Shown here piece by piece: positions 46,308 through 57,435 of a stretch of DNA of 58,364 nucleotides. The notes beneath the pieces are model-generated. The model did no database searches, was not told where the DNA came from, and saw nothing but the letters and a program-made list of their open reading frames with translations. The stretch's first letter is position 1. Every line of letters starts with the position of its first letter. This DNA is from Tetmemena sp. SeJ-2015 (Eukaryota > Ciliophora > Spirotrichea > Sporadotrichida > Oxytrichidae), in NCBI GenBank assembly GCA_027382625.1, contig JAJKFJ010023575.1, positions 1 to 58,364 on the forward strand, written 5' to 3'. The translations under genes were made by a program, and so were the position numbers.

Positions 46308-47231
46308 TCACTGCTGCTATTGTTCTTGTTCCTTCAAATTCTTAAGCTCCTAGAAGTATAGAGCCTCGATGAGAGTGTAGAACTGATCTATAGCTTTCTC
46401 CAAATCATCATTAACTAGGCGATTGGTGAAGAGGACTGAGTTATTTGCCAACTCTATCTCTTTGATGGCATTTTAGATACGAAGCTTAAATTCCTCCTCG
46501 GTTTCAGTTCTTGTGCCGAGTCTTCTGCGCAACTCTTCAAAAGAAGGTGGGTAGAGGAAGAGGAAGTTGCCCTCTATTGCTTTCTCATTAATCTTAATAG
46601 CTCCCTTCACATCAACCTCTATAATGGGAATCTTTCCTTTTTGCTTTATTCTTTCAAGCTCTGCATAGGTAGTTCCATAGTAGTTTCCATGTACATTGCA
46701 CTGCTCCACGAATTCATTCCTCTCAATTCTCTGATAAGTTTAGTATTACCAAATGAAAAGCTACTTACTCTAAGGAACTCCTCCTTAGTTATAAAGTGAT
46801 AGGAGTTATCTGTCTTCTCAAAAGCTTTCTTAGGCCTGGTAGTGTAAGAAATCTTCTTTTCAAAGAGACCTCCATACTTCTTAAGGATTTCATTTATGAG
46901 GGTACCCTTTCCAACTCCTGAGGGGCCTACTACAATCAGAGGTTTGTACTTGAGTGGGGTAGGATTGAAGGGATGGAAGTACTCCTTTGCAAACACAAAC
47001 ACATCATTCTAAAATAGTTAATCTCTAATGCATGATTTACAGGCTTGTGAAGTAGAACCGATGAAATAAAGTCATTGAGCACTTCTCTGATTTCTGGATG
47101 GCTTCCAATATAGTGCTTGTGACTATCAATCAGTTGATCCTATTTTAAGTTTGGCAATTTATCGTATTGTATACCTTTCTAACTGTCAAATAGGCGAGGA
47201 CCTCGTTATCAAAGTTGACGTTTTCTTCCAT
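46308..47231 (-). CDS. RIIa/Dpy30-type docking domain fused to guanylate kinase
   Basis: There are four exons, 47175-47231, 47041-47139, 46769-47008 and 46308-46730, with GT-AG introns of 35, 32 and 38 nt; the product is 272 residues. Residues 1-70 (LAYLTVRKDQLIDSHKHYIG, then LNDFISSVLLHKPNDVFVFAKEYF) follow the RIIa/Dpy-30 helix-loop-helix pattern used for dimerisation and docking on A-kinase-anchor-like helices. Then comes guanylate kinase: P-loop GPSGVGKGT, ISYTTRPKK, HFITKEEF, VHGNYYGT and PIIEVDVKGA, ending in a poly-Gln tail. GUK phosphorylates GMP to GDP. The docking domain suggests tethering in the axoneme, as in flagellar nucleotide kinases. It diverges from the next gene with 78 bp between starts. 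No IES is needed. Confidence 0.88.
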
Positions 47232-47309
47232 AATTATGCAACTGCTCAAGGATAAGTATTATTCTTAAGTTATAATTATAATTTCTCACAATCAAACTCT
47301 TCAAATAAA

Positions 47310-47949
47310 ATGTTTGCTGCACTCACTGAAAACAGAGACCGACCTAAGGGAAAATGCGCTAATGAAATGACTATTAAGAATATAGCAACTCAGTATGACC
47401 TTGGGAAGCCGGAGTGGTTCGGAGGATGGGAGTCAAATACAAAGGCAACTTTCAAGGTGTGTAAATATTTGAAGTTCAATCTAAACTTTCTTTAGTAAAA
47501 TGATAAACCATTCGAAAGAGTGAGAAGCTGTGCTAGGGCAGGGAACCAAATTTGCTTTGGAACTGATAAAATAGACTATACCTCTAATACATAGCATAAC
47601 TTCTAGCAAGCACCTTCAGAGTAAGCAAATATATAGACAACATGTAACTCATTTTCATTTTAGTTTTGTACCTGCAAGGCCTTTGAAGGACAAGTAACAG
47701 CTGACTGCTACAAATTACTCAGTAAGTATATTCAAGTTGACTTAGAATTGTTTTTAGCTTGGAGAAGATAGAGTTGTTTATAAATCTGCTGCGATGACAT
47801 AGTTTGCTCATCCTTAAAAGGTGCAGATGCCTCAGCAACCAGTCTATAAAAATTACAATGAAAGAGTAGACATTATAACTGGACAAGTATATGATCAAAA
47901 TAAGAGAAGTTATGCATTCGAAGGCTTCTCGGAAGATCCTTATAGTTGA
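47310..47949 (+). CDS. Small axonemal-type protein
   Basis: There are four exons, 47310-47456, 47496-47620, 47664-47721 and 47758-47949, with GT-AG introns of 39, 43 and 36 nt; the product is 173 residues ending at TGA 47947. It has no helix-rich or membrane segment. Short turns recur with the pattern DYTSNTQHNF and ATNYSLGEDRVVYKSAAMTQF, followed by YDQNKRSYAFEGF. Such S-N-Y/N-x-L-G segments with alternating aromatic and charged residues are typical of extended microtubule-lumen (MIP/CFAP) proteins, but a specific orthologue cannot be named. The shared upstream region with the RIIa-GUK gene is consistent with a ciliary role. Confidence 0.6.
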
Positions 47950-48290
47950 TATTTCAATTTATAAGAGAGAGAAAATTAAGTTTAGTAACAGAAATTTATT
48001 GTATTAATCTAACTCTTTAAAATGTGAAATATTGCAATCAAATTTAAAGGTATTTAGCTGTGTTCATTTAGAAGGTTATAAAATATAGAATTTGGTTTTT
48101 TTTTAGTTTTAAAATTTTAAAAGAAGAGAAGTTTATGAATTAGACATTTTTTCGAGAAATTGCATCATCATTAAATCCTTCTCAATAAAATTTATTGGAA
48201 ATTTTATAAGTATTTTACAGCTGCATTCGATCGATCATAATCTTTATTTTTAAGATTATGACTTTAACATAAGAAATCGTAGAATTAGAC
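47950..48290. other. AT-rich spacer, possibly missing lipase 5' coding segments
   Basis: No supported frame. The next gene lacks its N-terminal catalytic half, but no GxSxG-type segment was found here on either strand. Confidence 0.45.
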
Positions 48291-49017
48291 AGTTCTTCCA
48301 GTTGACTTATATGTGCAAGACCCAATCACAGGAAGAAAAATTATAAGAAGAGTTTGAAATATCTAATGATTTAAGTTAAAGCAATTCATCACATTTACCT
48401 TATGCTTTAAATCACTTTGTCATATTTCAAGCTTTATGGAATTCTTCAAAGATATGCCCTTAAATGCTTCAGAGTAAGTTTTGCTTTCCTTCATTCATGC
48501 TTATAGTTTCAAATACCCTGTATTCACAATGCTAGCTGAGCACGAATACCTAGTTTGTAACAAGTCAACTAAGTCTTTAGTTTCGAAGTTGGGGTCTAGT
48601 GATAAGCTCATTCACGAATTCAAGGGAGCATATCATGAACTCCAAAAAGAATCAATCAAAGATGAGCTTCACTCTAGAGTCCTAAGCTACTTACAAATAT
48701 ATAAGTTTATATGTTAATCTATATACATGAACACTCAACTCCAAAGCCAAGCATCTAGAAAGTAATTTGGAGTTATGAATCCAGCAGCTCTTCGTTTTGG
48801 ATCTCTAAAAATCCGCACTCCTAGTCCTCTCGTGGCTTTAAAGAGAAAGATAGTGTTCGCTCTGCTCTTCATCTTTGTCGGTTTTGTGTAAGTTGCCCTT
48901 TGTTTAGATGATTTCAAACTTCTCAGACTCTCCAGGAAGTACTTGAAAGGAAAGCCCCTAGTCATCCTCTTGTGGCCTATTTATCTCATCCTTAAGAAAG
49001 TCCTTGGTAGAAAATGA
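48291..49017 (+). CDS. Monoacylglycerol-lipase-like alpha/beta hydrolase, N-terminal half absent
   Basis: A block VLPVDLYVQDPITGRKIIRR (about 48298) resembles the D-P-L segment of MAGL-type hydrolases. After a gap come an exon with MEFFKDMPLNASD and, across a GT-AG intron from 48476 to 48509, YPVFTMLAEHEYLVCNKSTK and FKGAYHELQKE, matching the family segment with catalytic Asp (here Glu in AEHE) and the catalytic His (GAYHEL). The nucleophile GxSxG and everything before it are missing. The frame continues without TGA into a C-terminal part with one membrane helix (VFALLFIFVGFVQVAL), ending at TGA 49015. The missing 5' part may be encoded elsewhere (a scrambled gene), or this is a remnant. Confidence 0.5.
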
Positions 49018-49184
49018 AGTGAGGCAGAAATCAGTCAGTCAGGAGAAAAGGGAAGATGAAATTTTGCAATCTCACTCTTTGAATTGATATCAAATCTAAT
49101 TCTAAATTATCGAGGTCATTAAATCTCCAAGATACATGATTATCATCATAATTTTCTTAGAACGTTGCAAATTCTACGTCCATA

Positions 49185-52100
49185 ATGAATCAGAAATAGC
49201 AGCTGGCTTCGTTTGAAGGTGTGCAATCTACTCCTGTTACTATGGATTACAATTAGATGCAGAAAGAAAAAGCAAGATAGATAATAGAGTAGTTGAAAGC
49301 TTAACAGCAAGTTGCTAAAAGATCATCTGCATCTGCCTCTGAAAAGGTGGAGCACAGATTATTTGATTACCAAAAAAAGCTTGATGATAAATTAGAGTAA
49401 CAGAGAAGGTTAAAAGAGCAGCAAGAGTCTATTTTTATCTCAATTTATAATTTAGTTGTTGATGCTGAGGTCAGTGCCTTAAATCTCAGACAAGAGCAAC
49501 GAAATACTACTGAGAAGGTCTATGATGGTTGTAAGTCAGCAATAGAATCCAATAAATGTCTCAAATTCAAATAATACCTCTCACTCCAATCAAACCTAAG
49601 TTTATTCTCCGAAGTAAAGCTCTTCACCTGGAAGGACCTAAACATAGCCGCCACTTAGTAATTTCATGTTTCCACTCAATACAGATAGAGCCTTAAACAA
49701 ATAAATGAGATGCATTTTTTATTATCTCTTAAACAATTAATCATAGTTGAATGGCTCTCATGCATAAAGCAACAACTTCCTATTTCAAAACTACTAAAAG
49801 ACTTTTTACTTGCTTTACAGTTTATAGTCAAGTATAAAATTCTAAGTTATTATTTATATTACTCACATTTTAAATGCTAAAGAGCATTAATTTTAAGTAA
49901 ATATATTCTATAAGTTGAACAGCGTGCCTACTATGAAGAATTAAAGCGAAAGGAAGAGCTGCGATAGAAAATGATTGAAGAAAAGGAAATGGTAGGTTTC
50001 ACGGGCAAACCCCAAATTAACAAGAAATCGCAGAGCATAAAGCGGAAAGTTGATGACTTGATGGAATGGAGGGACATCCTAGAAAAGAAAAGAAAGGACG
50101 AATTACAGAGGAAGGCTTAGCAAGAATAGGATAATATTCAGCAGATGCAGTCTTAGAGGAATTTATTTATACTATTTAAACTGCTATTGAATGTAAATAA
50201 GCACAGTGAGAAGATGATAGAAAAAAGATACTAAGGCCAAGAAGCACTGAAAAGGTAGAAGATAGATTGATGAGAAAAGGCAGTACTCAAGTAGAAAAAG
50301 AAAGAGAAGAATCAGCATTCTCAAAACAAAAAGCAAATATTTTACATTAGCGACCTAGAACCCAAAAGAAAGATTAAGGTTTAGAATTAGGATTCAGGCT
50401 AGCAAAATAGATCACTTAATCCTTCAAGAGCACGTTCTAGAAGTTAGAATACAAGAGAAAGATAGAAGAATACTAATGATTCTCCTAGAGGTATAAATCA
50501 AGTATAAAATATGGACAAGTCTCTACAATAGAACAGAGTAAATCATAATCAAGGAATGCTATTGCAAAAAGAAGAGGATTACCAAAAACTGGAATTAAAC
50601 CAAGACTTGCAAGTCTTCTCATAAACCGCAAGATTGCAACCACAAAACGCTTTTAATGCATTTTAGAATACAAGCCCTTCTTCAGCAGCTTTAAATGCAA
50701 GGACATCTTCACTAAATAACGGAGAGTATAAAAATTTGCAATCTCCTTTTGGGTAGTCCAATAAATCAGCCTTTAGCACGAATTTAAATATGTTTCAAAC
50801 ATCTCAACTTATAAATCCCCAGTCTGATTTTAGTCAACTTCAATATCAATCAACTATGAACAATCCCAGTCCATATTCTCATCCTTATACCAATAATTAG
50901 CACAGTGTCAATCATCAACTTGGAAATCAGTATCCTCTATAAAATGTTTAAAGCTAATAAAAATATCTTTAATTTAATTACGGCCAATATATTCTTATTT
51001 AGCTACTAGAATGCTTGTAGCATGAATGAATAAACAGCTCTTCCTAATTAGATTCACGCATCATTCGCAACCAATACCTAATTTCAGTTCTTAAGTCCTC
51101 CATCTGTAAATCCTTTTTCCCCGCAGAAGCTATATGCATAACAAGTCTAGGAACTTAAAAATTTGAAGCCAACGCCAAATCATCAGGCTTCAAATGCATT
51201 TCAATATAAGAATTCTAACTCTGGACTCTAAAGCAGCCACCTCAATAACAATTTCCAAAGTTTTGCACCTTAAGCCTAATTTTAGGGATAACCTGGCATG
51301 ATAAATAATTCTGGATAACAACAATCCTTTTAAATGAACCAAATACCATAACATAGTCAGTTCAGTGTTTATCAAGGAAATCAATACTTTCTTGGCTAAA
51401 ATCTATATCCAAATCAGAACTCATCATAAACTTAGAACAGCTCAAATCAGAAAATACAAATGATTTCATAGTTAAATAATCAATTCAATTTAAAATAAAC
51501 TGAATATGGATAAATTTAAATAACATAAGCAATACAGAGACATCGCATTAGCAAACACCAATTTAAGGATCATTCTAATTGGAGGGCCAAATTAAAAATA
51601 CACTTCCTCAATAAATTTTAGAAGTAAAGGATTAACAAAATCAGATTTAATATAATAAAAGAAAGGTTGATGATAAACACGCTGCAAGTATTAGGCCTTA
51701 CACTCTTTAAAGTTCTATGAGCTAGAGTAAAAATTAAATGAATCCAAATTCCTCTCAGCAATAAAAATCTAGAAAAGCTTTGGGCTATGTATCGCTCTTT
51801 GAGAAAGTGTAGCGAATGAATACGAGCCAGAATTCAGATATTGAAAGCACGAATTCTTAATAGAGCATGCCTGTCGTTTCTGCTTAAATGCCTTTCTTCA
51901 ATTCCTAAGCATAGATTCCACTATAGCAGAACATCTATCCCTAAAATAATGCATAGAGTCAATTGCCTCATAAATAATTTGATCATTGTTTTTATATATA
52001 TGCTTAGAATATGCCTCAAATTAGGAATAATTGGTGGGATAAAGCAGAAACATTAATGAGTTTACGAACGGAGCATCACACAATTCCAATAACAGTAACT

Positions 52101-54151
52101 AAAATCAGTAGTATCCTATAATTACGAATGGATCGATTCCTAACATCTCCTCGATAAATAATTATGATTACAGTAACACATTGAGCACTTATTAAGGCAT
52201 GCTAACACAATACGATTTCTAAAATACTCCTCTTCCAGATGCTATTCACTCACAGTTTTGGCAATATGCTACTCAACAACCTTACCAACAAAATCAATAG
52301 TTTGAATAGGCAATGACTACTGATCCATATCTTAATTAAATGGCTTTACTTCAATAAGCCTAGCCTATTAACTAATAGTTGCAACAACTATAGCTAGTAA
52401 ACACTTAGGACTAGATAATCCACAAAATTCTTGAGAACTCATTTATTCCTTCAGGCAATGTGAATCAAGCTAGAAGAACTTTTAAAATTATTATCATTTC
52501 AAGTTTAAGATTGTCAAATAAAGGCACTCTAGGAGGAATGGGAGGTACATTTCATGAATCGAATGGAAATAACTTGGATGGAGGAACTACTTTCGCACTT
52601 TCTTAGTATACATTAGATTGCCTTCAACCATTAGGTGGCCTCACAAGTAGCACAAGATCAAATAGGTTTGGAGCGCCTGGGTTAGGTACAGAATATATAC
52701 TTACTTATTTTTAGAAGACTACCACAACATTTTTAATGAGCAAGATGATTGCTTTAACTCTCAAGAGAAAGATTTCGAAAACTTTTACAAATTCACTCCT
52801 CCTCACCTAGGCACAGAGGAAAAAACTAATGACCAAAATTATGAAGACATGATTTCCAAGACTCACAATCCTCACCTTCAAATAATTGATAATGATTTCC
52901 TTGGTAACCCTAACAACAGATTGAACTGCGGTAGCGCTCTAGGTATAACTTAGCCTAACTTTCTTAATGGAGGAAGTAGCATCGGCCTAGGAAATAAGTC
53001 AAGCAAGAATAGACTCACTAATGAGAATGGATAGATGCTTGATACTGAATTTATAATCACTAACTCAAGCCTTTGCTAGGATTCTGTCATGACTCACACC
53101 CTCACGAACTAAATTGGCAGGAATTTAAACTCAGATGTATAGACTCAAGACAATTATAGAACTGCGAATGGAGGAGAAAGAGGTTCTTTTGATGATAGAA
53201 AGAATTCTATATCACAGAGTGAGAGAAATAGACTTATTAGAAGTAGGAAAAGTTCCTAGAGTCCAAGAGAAATCAATATTAACTATGTTAAAAACTCCAT
53301 GCAAGCATCTAATACAAGTGCTAGCTCAAATGAAGCTAATAACCCTAACTCAGATCAGCTAATGAAGCTCAAATTCTTGGATAGGAATTCTAAATGGCTA
53401 GAAAACAAGAAGAACAAAATTGAGAGAAAGAGACAGATGATAGAAATAGAGCAAGAGAGGGAGTGCACTTTCAAACCTCATATATAGACCTAAGATGATA
53501 ATTTTTAATATATATAGCTTTATATAATCTGACGAAAAGTAAATCTCATACCAGAGGAGGCTCGACTGCAAGTCAAGAACGACTATATAAACTTTAAAAT
53601 GGTGCTAGAAGCCTTTCCCTCTCAAAGAAAAGAAATTCATCTGAAGAAAAGGGGAAAAAAATTTAAATTTTTTAAAATTCTTTTAAAAACAATGCCAATT
53701 CTCAATAGTCTAAGCTACTTATTGAAGACTTTAGTTAAAATCCTTATGCTTTCAGTAGCTATGCAACCGCAAGAGCCAATTACTTAATTTAATATTTTTC
53801 AACTCCTCTGAAAATGAAAAGCAATCTACAGGCGGAAAGCATTTAAATATGAACAGTTTAGCAAGAGATACTTAACAAAAGAATAGAAACCTTGTCGAAT
53901 ATGGGTCTGCTAGTAGCAAAGGAAGGATTAATGAGTTTGATATAAGTGGATAATGCGACATTACAAATCTTTCACCAGATCCATTCTTAAGAGGTAAATT
54001 AGGCCAAGATTTTATAGATGACAGCAACTTTGACACCTCTTTTTTGAGCTCCCATAATAACGAATTGGCAGGAAAGCAAATTCTCCCTATCTCTGCGCCA
54101 AGAGGAGTGTCTTAAGTGAAAGTTATGAACAAAAGGATTATAAATTTTTGA
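49185..54151 (+). CDS. Giant Q/N-rich protein with two ciliary FxPxI-type motifs
   Basis: ATG 49185 begins MNQKQQLASFEGVQSTPVTM, then charged helix. At about 49999 is GFTGKPQINKKSQSIKRKVD followed by WRDILEKKRK, and near 53395 a second copy of the design, WLENKKNKIERKR ... CTFKPHI. Between them lie over 900 residues of Asn/Gln/Ser/Pro-rich sequence, and a Ser-rich tail follows to TGA 54149. The motif (hydrophobic-K-P-x-I after a charged helix) recurs in many ciliate and algal axonemal proteins. A GT-AG intron begins at 52684. One IES is placed (53780-53802), and several frame changes (near 51000, 51985, 53520) are unresolved. The gene is coding throughout, but exon detail is approximate. Confidence 0.55.
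49428..49469 (+). other. Possible frame-neutral IES, pointer GAG (42 bp)
   Basis: GAG at 49425-49427 and 49467-49469. The 42 bp are AT-rich and encode a hydrophobic insert (SIFISIYNLVVDAE) in a charged helix. Removal gives KEQQEVSALNLRQEQR. Being in frame, it could also simply be coding. Confidence 0.45.
53780..53802 (+). other. IES, pointer CAA (23 bp)
   Basis: CAA at 53777-53779 and 53800-53802. Removal joins SSYATARAN to SSENEKQSTGGKHL, escaping a frame that ends at TGA. Confidence 0.8.
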
Positions 54152-54302
54152 AGAAATTAGACTTTAGAGCTTGACTATTAACTTAATTGATGATAATTTT
54201 GCGATGTAATTTACTTGATCATAGAAACTTGTTTATGAATATAAGTTTATTGTTTAAATAACTATTCCACTTCCGCAGAATATATTATGAGCTTAGATCA
54301 CA

Positions 54303-54872
54303 TCAATCTAACTCTTCGATAACTTAGCCTAAGGCATCTCTTTTGGGCACAACAATTTTCTTTCCGTGTCTCTCTTCTTAGCCAGTAGGTGGTTCCCATG
54401 GACTATATTTTCTTGCCTTACCCCTCTCGATGAACTCTTCTCTGCCTTCTGCTAGCAAATGGCCAGGATTCTTGTAGGCTAGAGTGGGATGATCTGTCTT
54501 GAAGACGGGAGTTTTGTGTGATCTGAAAAATGGCTCCACGTAGTTATCCTTCTTTGGGGGATCATCGTATTGATAATGCAACCATCCGTGCCAGCCAGGG
54601 GCTACCTTTTTAGGAAGCATGAACCACTTGTTATAGTCAGCATACTCAACCCATCTACGAGTGTTTTTGTTGTGATGGTTGAAGTCCTCGTAGTACCTAT
54701 TTCCGAATTCATCAGTTCCAACCAGGCGAACAAGTTCTTCTTCGTAACCTCCCTTTTCATGAGAAGGTTTGTAGATCTTTCCTCTGAGGACCGCTCTCAT
54801 GAGACCCTCCTTGCGGTAAATGGTCCAAAATTTAGGTCCAAGGAGACCGATTGAAAATCCCCACGCTCTCAT
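54303..54872 (-). CDS. NDUFA12: NADH dehydrogenase complex I subunit NDUFA12 (B17.2)
   Basis: A single uninterrupted frame of 189 residues runs from ATG 54872 to TGA 54303, with no intron or IES. Family landmarks are LVGTDEFGNRYYED, the basic RRWVEYADYNKW, PGWHGWLHYQYDDPP, HPTLAYKNPGHL and YSPWEPP near the C-terminus. NDUFA12 is a nuclear-encoded accessory subunit of mitochondrial complex I, on the matrix arm near the Q module. Two or more glutamines in the last 25 residues are coded by TAA. It diverges from the SET-domain gene with about 111 bp between starts. Confidence 0.95.
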
Positions 54873-54983
54873 TTTACTCTTGCTTCAAATAATTAATTAT
54901 ATTTTCTCTTATTATAAACTTTAGATTCACGAAGTCAGAAGAGTTAAAATGGAACTTAAATTTGTAAATTTAAAAAGATATAA

Positions 54984-57268
54984 ATGGAGGGAAGACGAGC
55001 ACGACCACAAAGTGCTAGGACCTACTTTAAAGAAAGTCAGGGCGGTTTCTAAACTGACCTTTTTGAAGCTGATATAAAACTGATGTATGTAAACTAGGAG
55101 CTTACAAAAAAAGCACAGCAAGATCCTAAGTATGTGAGATTCAAGAAGTGGCTGTATGTTTTAATCAGATTTCTGCTTTATCATCATTCCAAACAAGTGC
55201 ATTATATCTGTAACGAGAGTGAAGGACCATCCTGTGGTGGGAGAAATAGTTAAGAATCACCAGTCACTATTCATGAAACACTAAGACTCGGACTAGCTTT
55301 GCCTCACTCTTTTTCTTATGTATGAGGGACTTAAAGGAAGAGAGTCATTCTGGTTTCCTTACATTGACGTTATGAATGAGTCTATAATGAATGAAGAACT
55401 CTTAATTAATTACTCCTGAACGACTACGAGCTAACTAATTCAGCTAAAGAATATGCAGATGATAATGATAGTAAGTAGATTTTAGAGGATAAACTGCAAA
55501 AAGTGCTAAATCTGTATCCTCAAGATTTCCCAGGGGTTAGCAAATAAACTTTTGAATAGATGTATAATTTCGCATGTACCAGGTGCTTCGGATGGACCTT
55601 GCCCTCTACTATGATGGTTCCACTTGCTGACTTCCTAAATCATCATCCATCTCTATATATTATCTCGTACGAGATATACCAAAAAGCTCTTCATGAGGTT
55701 AAAACTCTTAAGTATGTAGGATTGATTGATGATAAGAACACCAAAAAGGTTCTCAATAGATTACACTGAACTCTATGGGGGCAAGGAGCATCTAATCAAG
55801 AAAAAGTTTGAGGAAGATATAGTCAGGAAAATAGAGGGGTAGGTCGAAGAGAGGGAGAAGATATTCATCCCTAGAGATCAACTAATGAAGGAGGTTAAGA
55901 CCAAATTTATAAAGGAGTAGAACTTGCAAGTTTGGGATCTGGGATTTTGGTCCACTGATCTATTTCATTATGCTTTTACTAAATTTAAACAAAAACTATT
56001 GATCAAGAGGAAGATAACGATTCAGAAGAGGAAAATTAAAATGCTGGAGATGAAGATGATTACTATGACGAGGAAGATGAAGGAGAGGAAGAGATCGATC
56101 CTAGCGAGTAAATTAAAGATGAGAAGTTCCTCCTTTCTCTAAAACCAGAAGAAAAGCAGTACATGGAATCTCTGAGTCTTACAGAGAAGAAGCTAATCAA
56201 CTATATATGAAGTATCTCTAGTTTTAGGTTTTAATATAACCAGACTGACAATTTCGAGGTGAAAAGGAAGACAAAGAAGACAGAAGATGATTTCAAGTGG
56301 TGGTCCTACGATGACTCTGAAACCTATTTCGTGCTAACTACGAAGAGAAAGAATCAGTATAAACAAGGAGAGCAATTATTCAATTGCTATGGGAGAAGGT
56401 CTAACTATTTCTTGTTACTCTAGTAAACTTTGTGTCTTAAGTAAATCTAAATATAGTTATGGGTTCTGCTTCGACAGAAATCAGTATGATTCTATTCAGA
56501 TAAGAATTTGGCGCTCTCTTCCCAAAGAAGAAAAGTCAGTGTACAAACTTGCCAAAGCTTTGAAAAATTTAATGGAGGAAGGCTTCAAAGAAAACTAAGA
56601 AAATATTGAATCCTTATTTAGGTTAGATTCAAGATGAGCTCTCTAAATGAAGGTAACTAAAATTTTAAGGTTTAACGAAGCTTGTTAGATTTACTTTCTT
56701 ATTTAAGAGCGCATTTACTTTTGACCTATCAAGGAGATGAGTTGATGCAAATCAAAATGACAGAGCCAGTTCTGATTGAATATGAGATTTCTGTGATGGA
56801 GCAGTACCAATATTTGCTCCTGCTTTTGAAGCAATAAAGATTTAGCGGACTGGACCTTGAAAAAGAAGCAGACTATCTCGATCTATAATGCGAAGATGAC
56901 ACAAGAAAGAAGTTCATAGTAAGATAATTTAACTTTAACTTATAAAACATTTGTTATTTCCTATTTTAAAGTTATGATTTTTATCTCTCTTTCAGTGGCA
57001 ATATCGAGTGAATCATTTGCGAATTTTAAATGCTCAACTGTCCATGCTGAATACTTTGCTTTGGATTCTAAGATAAGCAGAGGAAGCCTAGCACCAATAC
57101 AAGCTTGCTTCTACATCTTTGGAATCGCCATTCTAAGAAATCTCTGAAAGTGATCTGAAAGCTACCTATCAGAAGATAATTAGACAAACTTGTCTAATTT
57201 CAGACGAAAACATGCAGAACTGCCTCAATTTCAGAAAATATTTAAAGAAGCTATTTCATAGCAAATGA
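54984..57268 (+). CDS. SET-domain lysine/histidine methyltransferase, SETD3/SETD6 (Rubisco LSMT) type
   Basis: ATG 54984 opens MEGRRARPQSARTYFKESQG. SET landmarks are NKCIISVTRV, LFLMYEGLKGRESFWFPYID, CTRCFGWTLPSTMMVPLADFLNH (AdoMet-binding N-H with the preceding R-x-F-x-W) and YGRRSNYFLLLYYGF, where the last join needs a 34-nt GT-AG intron starting at 56426. The C-terminal helical LSMT substrate-binding domain follows (TYQGDELMQIKMTEPVLIEY, then NHLRILNAQLSM after an intron beginning at 56920), to TGA 57266. A long acidic insert (EEDNDSEEEN...EEDEGEEEIDPS) splits the SET core between the NH motif and the YG motif. The N-terminal linker before NKCII is about 25 residues shorter than usual. 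Three IESs are placed. Confidence 0.85.
55402..55415 (+). other. IES, pointer ACTC (14 bp)
   Basis: ACTC at 55398-55401 and 55412-55415 around TTAATTAATT. Removal joins VMNESIMNEEL to LNDYELTNSAKEY. Confidence 0.88.
55961..56004 (+). other. IES, pointer TGATC (44 bp)
   Basis: TGATC at 55956-55960 and 56000-56004. Removal joins LGFWSTDQ to EEDNDSEEENQN, changing a meaningless basic frame to the acidic insert. Confidence 0.9.
56589..56632 (+). other. IES, pointer TTCAA (44 bp)
   Basis: TTCAA at 56584-56588 and 56628-56632. Removal joins LKNLMEEGFK to MSSLNEGNQNFKVQR, linking the SET core to the substrate-binding domain. Confidence 0.9.
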
Positions 57269-57435
57269 AATGGAGAATATGTATTTAAGCTTTTACCTTT
57301 ATATAATCTTATGTCTTCATTTTATAATAGAAAACTACCTAATTTTAAATAATATATTGAATTTATCACATTAAAATTAAAGCATATGGTATAAAATTTT
57401 TGAAATAAAATAAGAAATACAGTATATTATCTGCT

